Shown here: piece by piece, positions 1 to 5,513 of the stretch
How positions within the stretch are numbered: the first letter of the stretch is position 1
How the letters are laid out: each line of letters starts with the position of its first letter
From: an uncultured Bacteroidales bacterium
GTDB taxonomy: Bacteria > Bacteroidota > Bacteroidia > Bacteroidales > P3
Reading direction: 5' to 3'
NCBI GenBank assembly: GCA_947179195.1
Contig: CAMXAS010000091.1
Span: 1-5,521 of the forward strand
Length of the DNA: 5,521 bases
Notes under the pieces: generated by a model
Databases searched by the model: none
What the model saw: only the letters and a program-made list of their open reading frames with translations
Told to the model about the DNA's origin: nothing
Translations under genes and position numbers: made by a program

Positions 1-1
1 G

Positions 2-27
2 TTGGTATATCGATGCAAATATACCAA
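2..27. repeat. 9-bp inverted repeat at the left window edge
   Basis: TTGGTATAT (2-10) is the exact reverse complement of ATATACCAA (19-27), with an 8-base spacer. The arms are AT-rich and no T-run follows, so it is a poor intrinsic terminator on either strand. It lies at the outer edge of the AT-rich leader of the ATPase gene and overlaps the first tandem repeat copy. It could be an operator or a chance symmetry in AT-rich DNA. The window edge prevents judging whether more of it lies to the left. Confidence 0.45.
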
Positions 28-114
28 TATATTGCAAAAATACATAGGTATAATATGCAAATATTACATTTTATGCAAAAGTACATATGTATAATATGAA
101 AAAATTTACATTTT
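14..114. repeat. Degenerate 41-42 bp tandem repeat, about 2.4 copies
   Basis: Copy 1 (14-55) and copy 2 (56-96) both begin TGCAAATAT and both end in a near-identical 22-base block (34-55 and 75-96, 20 of 22 bases equal) that contains GTATAATA. The middle 10-11 bases are less alike. A third partial copy (97-114) repeats the TG(A)AAA...TTACATTTT part. Positions 4-9 (GGTATA) resemble the end of a unit, so the array may continue to the left of the window. Copy 2 contains the perfect palindrome TACATATGTA (82-91). TGCAAA occurs five times in the leader (14, 33, 56, 74, 147). The array sits directly upstream of the ATPase promoter. An operator-like or replication-like role is speculation. Confidence 0.7.
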
Positions 115-117
115 TGC

Positions 118-148
118 TTGTTTTGCATGATATAAATAATTACTTTTG
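118..148 (+). promoter_or_regulatory. Bacteroidota-type -33/-7 promoter for the ATPase gene
   Basis: TACTTTTG (141-148) fits the Bacteroidota -7 consensus TAnnTTTG exactly. A TTG at 118-120 lies 20 bases upstream, a suitable distance for the -33 element (consensus TTTG). Transcription would start at about 153-156, giving a very short leader before the ATG at 163. No Shine-Dalgarno sequence is present; the 15 bases before the ATG are almost all A and T, which is common in this phylum. The alternative TTTTG at 121-125 would be spaced too closely (15 bases). Confidence 0.55.
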
Positions 149-162
149 CAAAAACAAAATAT

Positions 163-1374
163 ATGGACATAATAAACAGAACATTATATCTCGACAAAAT
201 CATCGCCAGATTAGATAAGAAGATGATGCTGATACTCGTCGGACAGCGGCGCGTCGGGAAGAGTTATATGCTTAAACAATTGAACCAATGGCTCAAAGAC
301 AACAGGCCTAAGGCGCATATCCTCTATATCGACAAGGAATTGCAAGCTTTCCGCAGTCTTGTTTCAGCCGAAGATTTATACGATTATACGGTGGCGCATC
401 TACCCCAAAGCGGCCGGAATTATCTGCTGATTGATGAAGTGCAGGACATTCCGGATTTCGAGAATGCGCTCCGCAGCCTCCATGCCGAAAACCGCTGCCA
501 AATCATCGCCACGGGCAGCAATGCCTATATTTTTTCGACGGAACTCAGCACGCGGCTGTCGGGACGCTTTTTGGAAATCCCCATTCACAGCCTTTCCTAC
601 GAAGAATTCCTGACGTTCCACCACTTAGAGGATTCGGACGACAGCCTGCGCCACTATCTGCGCGTGGGCGGTCTGCCCGGTTTATGCCATTTCGACATCT
701 TTGACGAAAGCCAAACCCGCGACTATCTGCAAGGTGTATATAATACCGTTATGATGCGCGATGTCATTGCGCGGGAAGAGATAAGAAACGTGGCGTTTAT
801 GGAAAACCTAACCGCTTTTTTAGCCGACAACATCGGCAAGTTGATTTCCATGCGCAACATTACCAATACGATGAAATCGCAGGGCGAAAAGTTCTCGGAC
901 TCCCTGACCGCCGCCTATATCAAACATTTGTGCGGCGCACTCATCCTATCGCCCGTACAACGCTACGACATTCACGGCAAACGGCTGTTCGAACAAAACT
1001 ACAAATACTATTTCGCCGACCACGGCGTGCGCAACCTGCTCTGTGGCTTCAACCTACGCAGCAGCATTGAGAAAGTGATGGAGAATGTGGTATGGCACCA
1101 TCTGCTGACCCAAGGTTTCAAGGTGTGGGTGGGAAGCCTGCGCCAAGGCGAAATCGACTTTGTGGCGACCCGAGGCGGGAAAACCCTCTATGTGCAATGC
1201 ACCTATCTGTTGGCCGCGGACGAAACGATTAAGCGGGAATTCGGAAATCTGAAAGCCATACGCGACAACTTTCCGAAATACGTGGTATCGATGGATCCCG
1301 TCAGCGGCGACCTGCCACAATACCCTGGCATCCAACACCTATCCCTGCGGTCGTTCCTGAAAACGAAACTATAA
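163..1374 (+). CDS. AAA+ ATPase of the AAA_14/DUF4143 family
   Basis: A 403-residue cytoplasmic P-loop ATPase of full family length. The AAA+ part (about 1-210) shows Walker A GQRRVGKS (27-34), Walker B LLIDE (88-92), a sensor-1-like ATGSNA (116-121) and a conserved arginine segment RLSGRF (131-136). A helical region follows. The C-terminal DUF4143 part (about 205-400) is related to PD-(D/E)XK nucleases and has GEIDF (329-333) and a beta-strand LYVQCT (342-347). In that strand Gln346 stands where a nuclease would have Glu, and no Lys follows, so cleavage activity is doubtful. The family's molecular job is unknown; copies are numerous in Bacteroidota genomes. The ATG at 163 suits the promoter just upstream and gives the usual N-terminus. 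The gene stands alone on the plus strand, is preceded by about 21% GC DNA, and uses several TTA leucine codons (residues 8, 17, 72, 155, 174), which htpG entirely avoids. This suggests later acquisition. No signal peptide or membrane segment is seen. Confidence 0.92.
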   Translation: MDIINRTLYLDKIIARLDKKMMLILVGQRRVGKSYMLKQLNQWLKDNRPKAHILYIDKELQAFRSLVSAEDLYDYTVAHLPQSGRNYLLIDEVQDIPDFENALRSLHAENRCQIIATGSNAYIFSTELSTRLSGRFLEIPIHSLSYEEFLTFHHLEDSDDSLRHYLRVGGLPGLCHFDIFDESQTRDYLQGVYNTVMMRDVIAREEIRNVAFMENLTAFLADNIGKLISMRNITNTMKSQGEKFSDSLTAAYIKHLCGALILSPVQRYDIHGKRLFEQNYKYYFADHGVRNLLCGFNLRSSIEKVMENVVWHHLLTQGFKVWVGSLRQGEIDFVATRGGKTLYVQCTYLLAADETIKREFGNLKAIRDNFPKYVVSMDPVSGDLPQYPGIQHLSLRSFLKTKL

Positions 1375-1387
1375 ACAGTCGGACGGG

Positions 1388-2203
1388 CTACCAACGGCCG
1401 CCGGCGCCACCGCCTCCGAAGCCTCCCCCGCCGAAGCCGCCGAAACCGCCGCCTCCGGAAAAGCCGCCCCATGAGCCGCTGTGCGAGCTGTTGCCGCTAT
1501 GCGACAGCAACCACAACAAGCCCATGGCCGCGCCGAGGCCGCCGTCCCCGTCTCCCCCGCCGTTGAAGCCGTCCTTGTTGTGCTTATGCGCCCGAACCAA
1601 GGCCACGATAAACAGCAGGAAGGCGAACAGGAGCAAGCAACCCGCCACCACAATCGCCGCCAACTCGCCGTCGTCTAAATAGCGGTCGGCCTTGATTTCG
1701 CCTGAGGCCAAGGCCTTCAACACTTTCAGCGCGGCCTGCGTGCCGCCGTAGTAATCGTCCTCACGGAAATGCGGAATCATCTCGTCCTCGATGATGCGCT
1801 TGCAGACCGCATCGGGTATCGCGCCCTCCAGACCGTAGCCCGTGGCGATAAACACCTCGCCGCCTTCGTCCGCACGCTTGGGCTTGATAAGCACCACGAT
1901 GCCGTTGTCGAACCCGGCCTGCCCCACGCCCCACTGCTTGCCGATTTCATAGGCCATGTCGGCCGCCGCGTAGCCATTGAGCGACGGCAGCGTCACCACC
2001 GCAATCTGGTTGGAGGTCGAATCGTTGAACGCCACGAGTTCCCATTCCATCGTCTGCCGCTGCGTCACCGTAAAGACGCCCGCCCGGTCGTTGACCAAAC
2101 GCGGCGGCACCGGCCGCGCCGGCACCTGCGCCTGCAACGCGCCCACGGCAAGCCCCGTCCATACCACGCACGACAGCACCGCCGTCCATACGTTACTTTT
2201 CAT
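1388..2203 (-). CDS. Secreted, membrane-anchored TPM-domain protein with Gly-rich tail (YgcG-like)
   Basis: A 271-residue protein when started at the ATG at 2203. This start gives a normal signal peptide (Lys2, hydrophobic core about 6-22, cleavage near ALQA at 22-25). The frame stays open to 2251, but that would place 16 polar residues before the signal. Order: signal peptide; TPM domain (about 34-170) with the DRAGVFT entry (39-45), NQIAVVTLPS (65-74), DNGIVVLI (99-106) and the YGLEGAIPD segment (123-131); one membrane helix (about 181-204) followed by basic residues; then a Gly/Ser-rich tail ending in GGRW. This is the usual plan of YgcG-like proteins, in which the TPM domain lies outside the cytoplasmic membrane. 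Some TPM proteins, such as plant TLP18.3, are linked to photosystem II repair and phosphatase activity; the bacterial substrate is unknown. The start overlaps the end of the upstream TPM gene by 11 bp, which implies translational coupling. It converges with the ATPase gene. Confidence 0.88.
   Translation of the reverse strand: MKSNVWTAVLSCVVWTGLAVGALQAQVPARPVPPRLVNDRAGVFTVTQRQTMEWELVAFNDSTSNQIAVVTLPSLNGYAAADMAYEIGKQWGVGQAGFDNGIVVLIKPKRADEGGEVFIATGYGLEGAIPDAVCKRIIEDEMIPHFREDDYYGGTQAALKVLKALASGEIKADRYLDDGELAAIVVAGCLLLFAFLLFIVALVRAHKHNKDGFNGGGDGDGGLGAAMGLLWLLSHSGNSSHSGSWGGFSGGGGFGGFGGGGFGGGGAGGRW
1391..1468 (-). repeat. Low-complexity GC-rich tract coding the Gly-rich tail
   Basis: This tract encodes residues 246-271 of the TPM protein, made of GGFGG-like units (short runs of Gly broken by Phe, Ser or Ala) and ending in Arg-Trp. 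At DNA level it is an imperfect repeat of CCGCC/CCGAA-type triplets on the plus strand. Such Gly-rich C-termini are typical of YgcG-like proteins, so this is a normal part of the gene. Slippage here could vary the tail length. Confidence 0.7.
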
Positions 2204-2645
2204 CGTCCATAGAGATTTCATCCGACAATTCGTTTTTATCATACACCGCATCGTAGGGGAACGCTTCCTTGAGCCGTTGCCCCACCTCGCCGATGGCCTC
2301 CACGATGCCGTCCGCCAGCGCGCCCTCCTTGAAGCGGGCCGTCATGGCCGCGTGCGTCTGCGTCCAATAGTCGTTGCCCAACTTGCTGTGGATGCCCACG
2401 TCGCCGATGATGGCCGACTTGCGGTCGTCCACGGCCACATATATCAGCACGCCGTTGCGCAAGAACGTCTTGTGCATCTTCAGTTTCTTGAACCACCAGG
2501 CGGCGCGGTCCAGCACGTCTTCGGCGCACAGCCGCTCCACGCGCAGCCGGATTTCGCCGGAGGTCTGCCGTTCGGCCTCACCGATGGCCTTGACAATCCG
2601 TTCCTTTTCTTCCGCCGTCAACAGCGGTTCCCGTTTCGTTCCCAT
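2193..2645 (-). CDS. Soluble TPM-domain protein
   Basis: A 150-residue protein without a signal peptide or membrane helix, essentially a lone TPM domain. An N-terminal helix (about 10-27, LTAEEKERIVKAIGEAERQ) leads to the strand TSGEIRLRVE (28-37). Then come a Trp-rich helix (49-58), the hydrophobic strand NGVLIYVAVDD (64-74), and the segment AIIGDVGIHSKLG (78-90), which is the hallmark region of this subfamily. An acidic tail closes the protein. This fits the COG3762-type TPM proteins that commonly lie between lemA and a YgcG-like gene in Bacteroidota. It probably works in the cytoplasm, or at its membrane face, alongside its secreted TPM partner; the reaction is unknown. The ATG at 2645 is the only sensible start and has only a weak purine stretch (GCGAG) before it. 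Its last codons contain the start of the next TPM gene (11-bp overlap). A terminator lies between it and lemA. Confidence 0.87.
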   Translation of the reverse strand: MGTKREPLLTAEEKERIVKAIGEAERQTSGEIRLRVERLCAEDVLDRAAWWFKKLKMHKTFLRNGVLIYVAVDDRKSAIIGDVGIHSKLGNDYWTQTHAAMTARFKEGALADGIVEAIGEVGQRLKEAFPYDAVYDKNELSDEISMDDEK

Positions 2646-2669
2646 AACTCGCTTTATTTACGCCTAATC

Positions 2670-2707
2670 AAAAACAGCCACGGCTGAATCCAATCCCGCC
2701 GTGGCTG
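2670..2707 (-). terminator. Intrinsic terminator after lemA
   Basis: Read on the minus strand, a perfect 10-bp stem CAGCCACGGC / GCCGTGGCTG (2698-2707 and 2675-2684) encloses a 13-base loop and is followed at once by TTTTT (2674-2670). This is a classic Rho-independent terminator shape for the htpG-lemA transcript, starting 28 bases after the lemA stop codon. The TPM gene starts only 25 bases beyond the T-run. The structure therefore either ends the htpG-lemA message fully or acts as a partial terminator that lowers TPM expression. Confidence 0.8.
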
Positions 2708-2712
2708 CCCTT

Positions 2713-2734
2713 CGTCCGCATTCCGCATCGGACG
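2713..2734. repeat. Small inverted repeat right after the lemA stop
   Basis: CGTCCG (2713-2718) and CGGACG (2729-2734) form a 6-bp perfect stem with a 10-base loop, immediately downstream of the lemA stop codon. No T-run follows on the minus strand, so it is not a terminator by itself. It could stabilise the 3' end of the message or be chance in GC-rich DNA. Confidence 0.3.
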
Positions 2735-2735
2735 C

Positions 2736-3332
2736 TTATTTGCCGAAGTCGAAATTGACTTCCGGCGCGGTCTCCGCCCCCGGCTGAGCCGCGAAATACG
2801 GTTTCTTCTCGAAGCCGAACATACCGGCCATCAGGTTGGTCGGGAAGCGGCGCAGGCGCGTGTTATAGACCTGTACCACCTCGTTGAAGTTCTTGCGTTC
2901 CACGCTGATACGGTTTTCCGTGCCTTCCAGTTGCGCCTGCAGGTCGCGGAAATTCTGCGTGGCCTTCAACTCCGGATAACGTTCCACCGTAACCATGAGG
3001 CGTCCCAAAGCCGAGCTGACCTGCCCCTGCGCCTGTTCAAACTGCGCCAGGCTTTCGGCCGTCAGGTTCTCCGGCGTTATCTTGACTTGCGTCGCGGCCG
3101 CCCGCGCTTCGATAACCGACGTCAACGTGGACTGCTCGAAATCGGCCGCCCCCTTGACGGTGTTGACGAGGTTCGGAATCAAATCCGCCCGGCGCTGATA
3201 CACGTTCTCCACCTGCGCCCAAGCCGAGTTGACCTTTTCTTCGGCCTTGACGAGTTTATTGTAGGTCGAACCCATCCACATGCCCAATACGACCACGACG
3301 ATGAGCACGACAATCCAAACTTTAGCTTTCAT
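2736..3332 (-). CDS. lemA: LemA family protein
   Basis: A 198-residue protein with an N-terminal membrane anchor (hydrophobic residues 5-20 after Lys2 and Lys4) and a long helical domain expected to be mostly alpha-helical bundle. LemA hallmarks are present: YNKLV (24-28), the segment AWAQVENVYQRR (38-48) with LIPNLVNTVKG (51-61), ERYPELKA (117-124), NFRDLQAQLEGTENRI (127-142), the NFNEVVQVYN helix (148-157), and a basic-FP turn (RRFP, 161-164) before a hydrophobic MAGMFGF. Length is typical of the family. The function is not firmly known; LemA proteins are membrane-bound and very often lie next to TPM genes, as here. It starts 21 bp after the htpG stop, with AGGA three bases before the ATG (a short-spaced, weak ribosome site), so co-transcription with htpG is likely. 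An intrinsic terminator follows. Confidence 0.95.
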   Translation of the reverse strand: MKAKVWIVVLIVVVVLGMWMGSTYNKLVKAEEKVNSAWAQVENVYQRRADLIPNLVNTVKGAADFEQSTLTSVIEARAAATQVKITPENLTAESLAQFEQAQGQVSSALGRLMVTVERYPELKATQNFRDLQAQLEGTENRISVERKNFNEVVQVYNTRLRRFPTNLMAGMFGFEKKPYFAAQPGAETAPEVNFDFGK

Positions 3333-3353
3333 GTTTCCTATGTTTTTTGGTTT

Positions 3354-5408
3354 TTATTTCATCAAATCCACGCTACGTTTGAGGAACGTATGCAAGGCCT
3401 CGCCCTTGAGCAAGCCGTTCGACAGCAGGGCCAGGTCGATGAGCTGCCCGATGGTTTTGTCGCCGGCGGCGTACTGACGCAGTTGTTCGCGCTCCTCTTT
3501 CTCCACCTCGGCAATCTGCTTATGCAGTTCGTCGATGCGGTCCTTGTCCGAAGCCGGCTTGTCGGCCTCTTTCAAGTCCTTGGACAAATCCTCGATGTCT
3601 TTCTTCTGCTTCTGCAAGTCCGCTATCTTGGCCTGCAACGGGTTCAGCGTCGCATCCAAGGCCTTGCCCGCGCGTTCCTGCACGGCCTTTATCAAGCGGT
3701 GGTCGGTGTTGACGACGATGTTCAGTTGATCGCCCATCCGCCCGTAGAAACCCATCTCCGGATTGATTTCGGCCATTTCCTTCATACGCCGCATATATTC
3801 GGAACGCGCCACGAGCACAGGCTCCGCGTCCTCGCCCATGGGCTGCAATTCCACATGATACATCCCGCCGGTCTTGGGCAACTGCGTGTCGAACAGGCCG
3901 CGCATCCGCTTCTGTTCCTCGGCCGTCCAAGTCAGCTGCCGGTCTTCCGCCTTCGGAATCAACCGGTCGGCCACGTCCGAGTCCACACGCACGAACCGCC
4001 AGTCGCTGTGTTTCTGTTCCAAAAAGTTGATGAACGGCGTTTCCAGTTGGCCGTCCATAATCAACACGTCGTAGCCCTTGGCCTTGGCCGCCTGTATATA
4101 GGCATACTGGTCGTCGGCCGCCTGCGCGTAGAGGAACACGAGTTTGTTGTCCTTGTCGGTCTGCTGGTCCTTGATGGCCGCCGCGTATTCTTCCAAGCCG
4201 TAATATTTCTTGTCGGTATTCTTCAACAGGTAGAATTTCTCGGCGCGTTCGGCGAATTTCTCGTCGGTGAGCATCCCGTACTGGATGAAAATCTTGAGGT
4301 CGTCCCACTTCGTCTCGAAATCCTTGCGCTCGTTCTTATACAGCCCCTCTATGCTGTCGGCCACCTTCTTCGTGATGTGCGACGAGATTTTCTTGACGTT
4401 GCGGTCGCTCTGCAGATAGGAGCGCGACACGTTGAGCGGGATGTCGGGCGAGTCGATGACGCCGTGCAGCAACGTCAGATAGTCGGGCACGATGCCTTCC
4501 ACCGAATCGGTCACATAGACCTGGTTGCTGTAAAGCTGAATCTTGTTCTTCTGCAGTTCCAGCTTCGAATTGATTTTGGGGAAATACAGGATGCCGGTCA
4601 GCGTGAACGGGTAATCCACATTGAGGTGGATGTGGAACAGCGGGTCGGCCGCGGCCGGATACAGGTCGTGATAGAATTTCTCGTAGTCCTCGGCCTTGAG
4701 TTCCGACGGCTTGCGCGTCCAGGCCGGGTGCGTGTCGTTGACAATCAGGTCGCGGTCGGTGTCATGATAGGCGCCGTCTTTCCACTCCTTCTCCTTGCCG
4801 CAGACGATTTCCACGGGCAGGAAGCGGCAGTATTTGCGCAACAGCCATTCCACGCGCTCTTCTTCCGCAAAATCCTTCTCCTCCTTGCTCAGATACAGAA
4901 TCACGTCCGTACCCCGTTCGGCGCGTTCGGCCTCGGCCATCGTGAACTCGGTCGTGCCCGTGCAGCTCCAGCGTACCGCCGGCGCGTCGTCCTTGTAGGA
5001 GCGCGTCACGATTTCCACCTTGTCGCTCACCATGAAGGCCGAATAGAACCCCAAGCCGAAATGCCCGATGATGGCCTGGGCGTTGTCCTTGTATTTCTTC
5101 ATGAACTCCTCGGCGCCGGAGAACGCGATTTGGTTGATGTACTTATCCACCTCCTCGGCCGTCATGCCGATGCCGTTGTCCGAAATCGTCAGCGTGCCGG
5201 CCTTGGCGTCGGGCGTCACCGTCACGCGCAGGTTATCGACGCTGCCCTTGAATTCGCCCGTCGAAGCCAACGTCTTCAGCTTCTGCGTGGCATCCACGGC
5301 GTTCGACACCAACTCTCTCAAAAATATCTCATGGTCCGAATACAGGAACTTCTTGATAATCGGAAACAAATCCTGGGTGGATACCCCAATCTTGCCTTTG
5401 GTTTTCAT
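3354..5408 (-). CDS. htpG: Molecular chaperone HtpG (bacterial Hsp90)
   Basis: A 684-residue, full-length cytosolic Hsp90 that works as an ATP-driven homodimer in late protein folding and stress protection. The N-terminal GHKL ATPase domain (about 1-220) shows the N-box RELVSNAVDA (31-40; Glu32 is the expected catalytic residue, Asn36 binds Mg), DNGIGM (77-82) and the lid/G2 loop GHFGLGFYSAF (115-125). The middle domain (about 230-490) carries the LNVSR motif (325-329), whose Arg329 should contact the ATP gamma-phosphate. The C-terminal dimerisation domain (about 500-684) has the YMRRMKEM segment (538-545) and the final GEALHTFLKRSVDL helix. It is longer than the 624-residue E. coli protein, partly because of a Lys/Glu-rich coiled-coil insertion (about 588-648) seen in Bacteroidota HtpG. 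The start at 5408 begins with MKTKGKIGVSTQDL, usual for this group. A sigma-54-like promoter lies upstream; lemA follows after 21 bp. Confidence 0.99.
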   Translation of the reverse strand: MKTKGKIGVSTQDLFPIIKKFLYSDHEIFLRELVSNAVDATQKLKTLASTGEFKGSVDNLRVTVTPDAKAGTLTISDNGIGMTAEEVDKYINQIAFSGAEEFMKKYKDNAQAIIGHFGLGFYSAFMVSDKVEIVTRSYKDDAPAVRWSCTGTTEFTMAEAERAERGTDVILYLSKEEKDFAEEERVEWLLRKYCRFLPVEIVCGKEKEWKDGAYHDTDRDLIVNDTHPAWTRKPSELKAEDYEKFYHDLYPAAADPLFHIHLNVDYPFTLTGILYFPKINSKLELQKNKIQLYSNQVYVTDSVEGIVPDYLTLLHGVIDSPDIPLNVSRSYLQSDRNVKKISSHITKKVADSIEGLYKNERKDFETKWDDLKIFIQYGMLTDEKFAERAEKFYLLKNTDKKYYGLEEYAAAIKDQQTDKDNKLVFLYAQAADDQYAYIQAAKAKGYDVLIMDGQLETPFINFLEQKHSDWRFVRVDSDVADRLIPKAEDRQLTWTAEEQKRMRGLFDTQLPKTGGMYHVELQPMGEDAEPVLVARSEYMRRMKEMAEINPEMGFYGRMGDQLNIVVNTDHRLIKAVQERAGKALDATLNPLQAKIADLQKQKKDIEDLSKDLKEADKPASDKDRIDELHKQIAEVEKEEREQLRQYAAGDKTIGQLIDLALLSNGLLKGEALHTFLKRSVDLMK

Positions 5409-5452
5409 CGTTTTGCTTGTTTTTATTTGGATAAATTACGGGCGGACGTCAC

Positions 5453-5469
5453 AGCATAGACCGTGCCAA
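5453..5469 (-). promoter_or_regulatory. Sigma-54 (RpoN) type -24/-12 promoter of htpG
   Basis: On the minus strand the sequence TTGGCACGGTCTATGCT matches the sigma-54 consensus YTGGCACGRNNNTTGCW at all defined positions but one (ATGC instead of TTGC). The invariant GG (5467-5466) and GC (5455-5454) have the correct spacing. The predicted start of transcription is near 5442, giving a leader of about 34 bases before the htpG ATG. No well-spaced TTTG/TAnnTTTG pair was found here as an alternative. Sigma-54 promoters need an AAA+ activator protein, which is not in this window. Confidence 0.7.
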
Positions 5470-5481
5470 AACGCGGGCGTC

Positions 5482-5494
5482 TGTCAGGATGACA
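5482..5494. promoter_or_regulatory. TGTCA-N3-TGACA inverted repeat, likely operator or activator site
   Basis: TGTCA (5482-5486) and TGACA (5490-5494) form a perfect 5-bp inverted repeat around GGA. The site lies 12 bases upstream of the -24 element, about -40 to -52 from the predicted start. It has the size and symmetry of a dimeric regulator's binding site. Enhancer-binding proteins for sigma-54 usually bind farther upstream, so it could be for another regulator, or one arm of a longer array that continues to the right of the window. Confidence 0.5.
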
Positions 5495-5502
5495 TTTTTT
5501 TA

Positions 5503-5513
5503 CGGGTGACCCG
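5503..5513. promoter_or_regulatory. CGGGT-G-ACCCG palindrome near the right edge
   Basis: CGGGT (5503-5507) and ACCCG (5509-5513) are perfect inverted arms around one base. It sits 8 bases beyond the TGTCA repeat, separated from it by an A/T run that includes seven T. It may be a second regulator half-site group; read as an RNA stem on the minus strand, it is followed by TAAAAAAA, and on the plus strand no T-run follows, so it is not a terminator on either strand. The single-base spacer is too small for an RNA hairpin loop unless the stem opens. Confidence 0.3.

Noticed and set aside
48..97. TATAAT boxes in the tandem repeats (50-55 and 91-96) as sigma-70 -10 elements
   Set aside because: The main sigma factor of Bacteroidota prefers TAnnTTTG, a perfect copy of which lies nearer the start codon. 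The TATAAT matches are unsurprising in 21% GC DNA and lack a TTGACA partner.
1375..1387. A shared bidirectional terminator between the convergent ATPase and TPM genes
   Set aside because: Only 13 bases are present and they contain no inverted repeat or T-run.
2204..2251. N-terminal extension of the exported TPM protein to an ATG at 2251
   Set aside because: It would add 16 polar residues before a normal signal peptide and lengthen the overlap with the upstream gene to 59 bp. The ATG at 2203 gives a proper signal sequence and an 11-bp overlap.
1769..2687. Plus-strand open frames opposite the two TPM genes (1769-2212 and 1977-2687)
   Set aside because: Both are His/Arg-rich shadow translations opposite genes with recognisable domains, signal peptide and membrane helix, and neither has a promoter or ribosome site.
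5431..5438. TAATTTAT before htpG as a -7 element
   Set aside because: It lacks the TTTG end of the consensus, and the nearest TTTG upstream (5467-5470 on the minus strand) is 28 bases away, too far for a -33/-7 pair.
2931..5459. An 842-codon open frame on the plus strand, opposite htpG and part of lemA
   Set aside because: It lies in exact codon register with htpG and lemA, so it stays open simply because those genes avoid TTA, CTA and TCA codons. Its translation is rich in Arg, His, Leu, Val and Phe in the way typical of antisense shadows, it starts with TTG inside lemA, and the opposite strand encodes clear HtpG and LemA motifs.
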